From WYZ-LMO8 sp964586135 (GTDB lineage: Archaea; Thermoproteota; Methanomethylicia; Nezhaarchaeales; WYZ-LMO8), in assembly GCA_964586135.1 (NCBI GenBank), contig CAZPGS010000044.1, forward strand, positions 1 to 7,376: DNA of 7,376 nt, read 5' to 3'. Each line of letters starts with the position of its first letter. Within the stretch, counting starts at the first letter, position 1. Positions 6,368 through 7,376 of this stretch are shown here, in pieces. The translations under genes and the position numbers were made by a program. The notes under the pieces are model-generated. The model did not search any database, had not been told where the DNA came from, and saw only the letters and a program-made list of their open reading frames with translations.

Positions 6368-6400
6368 GCTCATGATGGTCTTCGAGCCCACACCCGTAGT

Positions 6401-6422
6401 AAAGCCTAAAAAGCCTTAAAGG
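6401..6422 (+). promoter_or_regulatory. Probable cobT promoter with tandem AAAGCCT
   Basis: The 85 bases between the ATP-grasp stop and the cobT GTG contain two AAAGCCT copies, at 6401-6407 and 6410-6416, each running into an A-rich or TTAAA element (CCTAAAAAG and CCTTAAAGG). The second is centred about 36 bases before the start codon, giving a predicted leader near 10 bases; GAGGG at 6445-6449 could serve as the ribosome site. It suggests cobT is transcribed separately from the CBS/ATP-grasp unit. This is inferred from spacing and composition. Confidence 0.45.
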
Positions 6423-6452
6423 TCGCCTAGGGAGAAACCCCTTTGAGGGATT

Positions 6453-7376
6453 GTGGACTTCTCGGTCATAGGCGACCTCGACTCTGTAAGCGAGGTCGTC
6501 GAGAGATCTAAGAAGGGAAGGGTGCTGGCGCTATACTTCATAGGTTCTACCAAGACCTCTACGATACCTGGGCTGAGCATAGCGGGCGCCACCCCCGAAC
6601 TGACCCTCTACACGCCCGCCTGCGACGTAGAGTACTTGGTCTACGGCGGGCCCCGTAGCTTCGGCGCGATACCCGTGACTCCTGAGGGCATACCGACGCC
6701 AGCCGTCATAACAAGGTCGTGCCTCAACATCTGCCAAGTCCCCTACGTGGTGGTGGACGCCGGCTCAGCTGTAGAGCCCAAGATACCCCACGTGAGGTTG
6801 CCCAGCAAAACCGTTAGCGAGTCGATACGTGCTGGGAGGGCCCTGCCTTACGAGGTGGCCAAGGCGCTCTACGAGGAGGCGAGAACCCTCGCGCACATGT
6901 TGCGCGGAGCTGACGTTTACTTGCTCGGGGAGAGCATACCGGGCGGCACGACCACGACCTTGGGCATACTGTCGGCCTTGGGCTACGACGCTTGGGGCAA
7001 GGTCAGTAGTGCCTCGCCCACCAACCCCCATCAACTGAAGGAGAGGGTTGTGAGGGAGGGCCTCGAGAGGTCTGGCCTGAGGGTTGACGAGGCTAGACGT
7101 AACCCCATGAAGGCGGTCTCCGCGCTTGGCGACCCCGTGCACGTCTCGATGGCCGGCTTCCTGAAAGGAGCGTTAGAGAGCAGGACTAAGGTGGTGCTGG
7201 CTGGCGGCACTCAAATGGCGTCCGTCCTCGCAATAGCGAAGCACATGAACGTGGAGCTCAAGGGCGTGATCATAGCGACCACCAGATGGATAACGTCTGA
7301 CGCCAGCTCAAACATCTCTGCGCTCGTGAGGTCCGTAGACCCCTCGGTCCCCATAGTGTCGATGAACCTCGACTTC
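6453..7376 (+). CDS. cobT: Archaeal CobT phosphoribosyltransferase, N-terminal 308 residues (runs off right edge)
   Basis: This is the archaeal form of nicotinate mononucleotide-dependent phosphoribosyltransferase CobT (TIGR00303 type), which transfers phosphoribosyl to a lower-ligand base to form the alpha-riboside phosphate used in nucleotide loop assembly of cobamides. Visible signatures are YFIGSTKTSTIPGLSIAGATPE early in the protein (from about residue 28), LLGESIPGGTTTT around 157-169, GYDAWGKVSSASPTNPH from about 178, and LAGGTQMASVLA at about 249-260. The open frame covers exactly 308 codons to the window end; the family is about 350 residues, so only a short C-terminal part is missing. 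The start is GTG at 6453: the same frame has a TGA at 6444-6446, leaving no upstream choice, and GAGGG lies just before it. It is on the same strand as the ATP-grasp gene but 85 bases away, with promoter-like sequence between. Cobamide salvage or synthesis elsewhere in the genome is implied. Confidence 0.93.
   Translation, partial: MDFSVIGDLDSVSEVVERSKKGRVLALYFIGSTKTSTIPGLSIAGATPELTLYTPACDVEYLVYGGPRSFGAIPVTPEGIPTPAVITRSCLNICQVPYVVVDAGSAVEPKIPHVRLPSKTVSESIRAGRALPYEVAKALYEEARTLAHMLRGADVYLLGESIPGGTTTTLGILSALGYDAWGKVSSASPTNPHQLKERVVREGLERSGLRVDEARRNPMKAVSALGDPVHVSMAGFLKGALESRTKVVLAGGTQMASVLAIAKHMNVELKGVIIATTRWITSDASSNISALVRSVDPSVPIVSMNLDF

Noticed and set aside
5854..6375. 173-codon plus-strand frame overlapping the ATP-grasp gene.
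   Set aside because: It is the neighbouring-frame reading of the ATP-grasp gene, very rich in Arg and Gly, with no recognisable motif.
6367..6388. Small inverted repeat GGCTC/GAGCC after the ATP-grasp stop, considered as a terminator.
   Set aside because: The stem has only five pairs with a 12-base loop and no T-rich tract follows, so it lacks the signal used by archaeal terminators.
6429..6449. AGGG, CCCC and GAGGG in the cobT leader could form alternative hairpins hiding the ribosome site, like a riboswitch.
   Set aside because: The stems are three to four pairs, and from the TATA-like position most of this stretch would lie upstream of the transcript start.

Overview
The window looks like a piece of a draft genome from a hyperthermophilic archaeon, most likely of the crenarchaeal (Thermoproteota) type. 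The evidence is the N-terminal part of a reverse gyrase, an archaeal-type dihydroneopterin aldolase (MptD), an MfnA-type decarboxylase, an archaeal-type CobT, AT-rich TATA-like boxes, GTG and TTG start codons, and a GC-rich coding style heavy in AGG and ATA codons. I cannot place it below phylum level from the sequence alone.

Layout. The left part (1-2703) is a minus-strand cluster transcribed right to left: mfnA (2703-1501), mptD (1504-1103, overlapping the mfnA stop by a GTGA tetranucleotide) and reverse gyrase (1060 to beyond the left edge). A divergent intergenic region follows. It contains a 100-base run of N (2859-2958) flanked on both sides by the same 55 bases, which looks like an assembly seam rather than biology. 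The right part is on the plus strand: a badly disrupted beta-CASP metallo-beta-lactamase RNase gene (3019-4369, five frameshifts and two internal stops, catalytic motifs still readable), a four-CBS-domain protein (4421-5290), an ATP-grasp ligase of the COG1821/MfnD type starting 9 bases later at a TTG (5300-6367), and an archaeal CobT that runs off the right edge (6453-7376).

How the genes fit together. MfnA supplies beta-alanine (for CoA) or tyramine (for methanofuran), MptD makes the pterin precursor of tetrahydromethanopterin-like or folate-like carriers, and the ATP-grasp protein resembles the family that contains tyramine-glutamate ligase MfnD. CobT prepares the lower-ligand nucleotide of cobamides. 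The intact metabolic genes therefore share a coenzyme-biosynthesis theme, although each also has a plausible independent role. The CBS protein and the ATP-grasp ligase look like one transcription unit. I saw no rRNA, tRNA, CRISPR array, insertion sequence or clear novel system. The features most worth checking are the disrupted RNase gene, the assembly seam beside it, and the promoter-like repeats inside the 3' end of mfnA.
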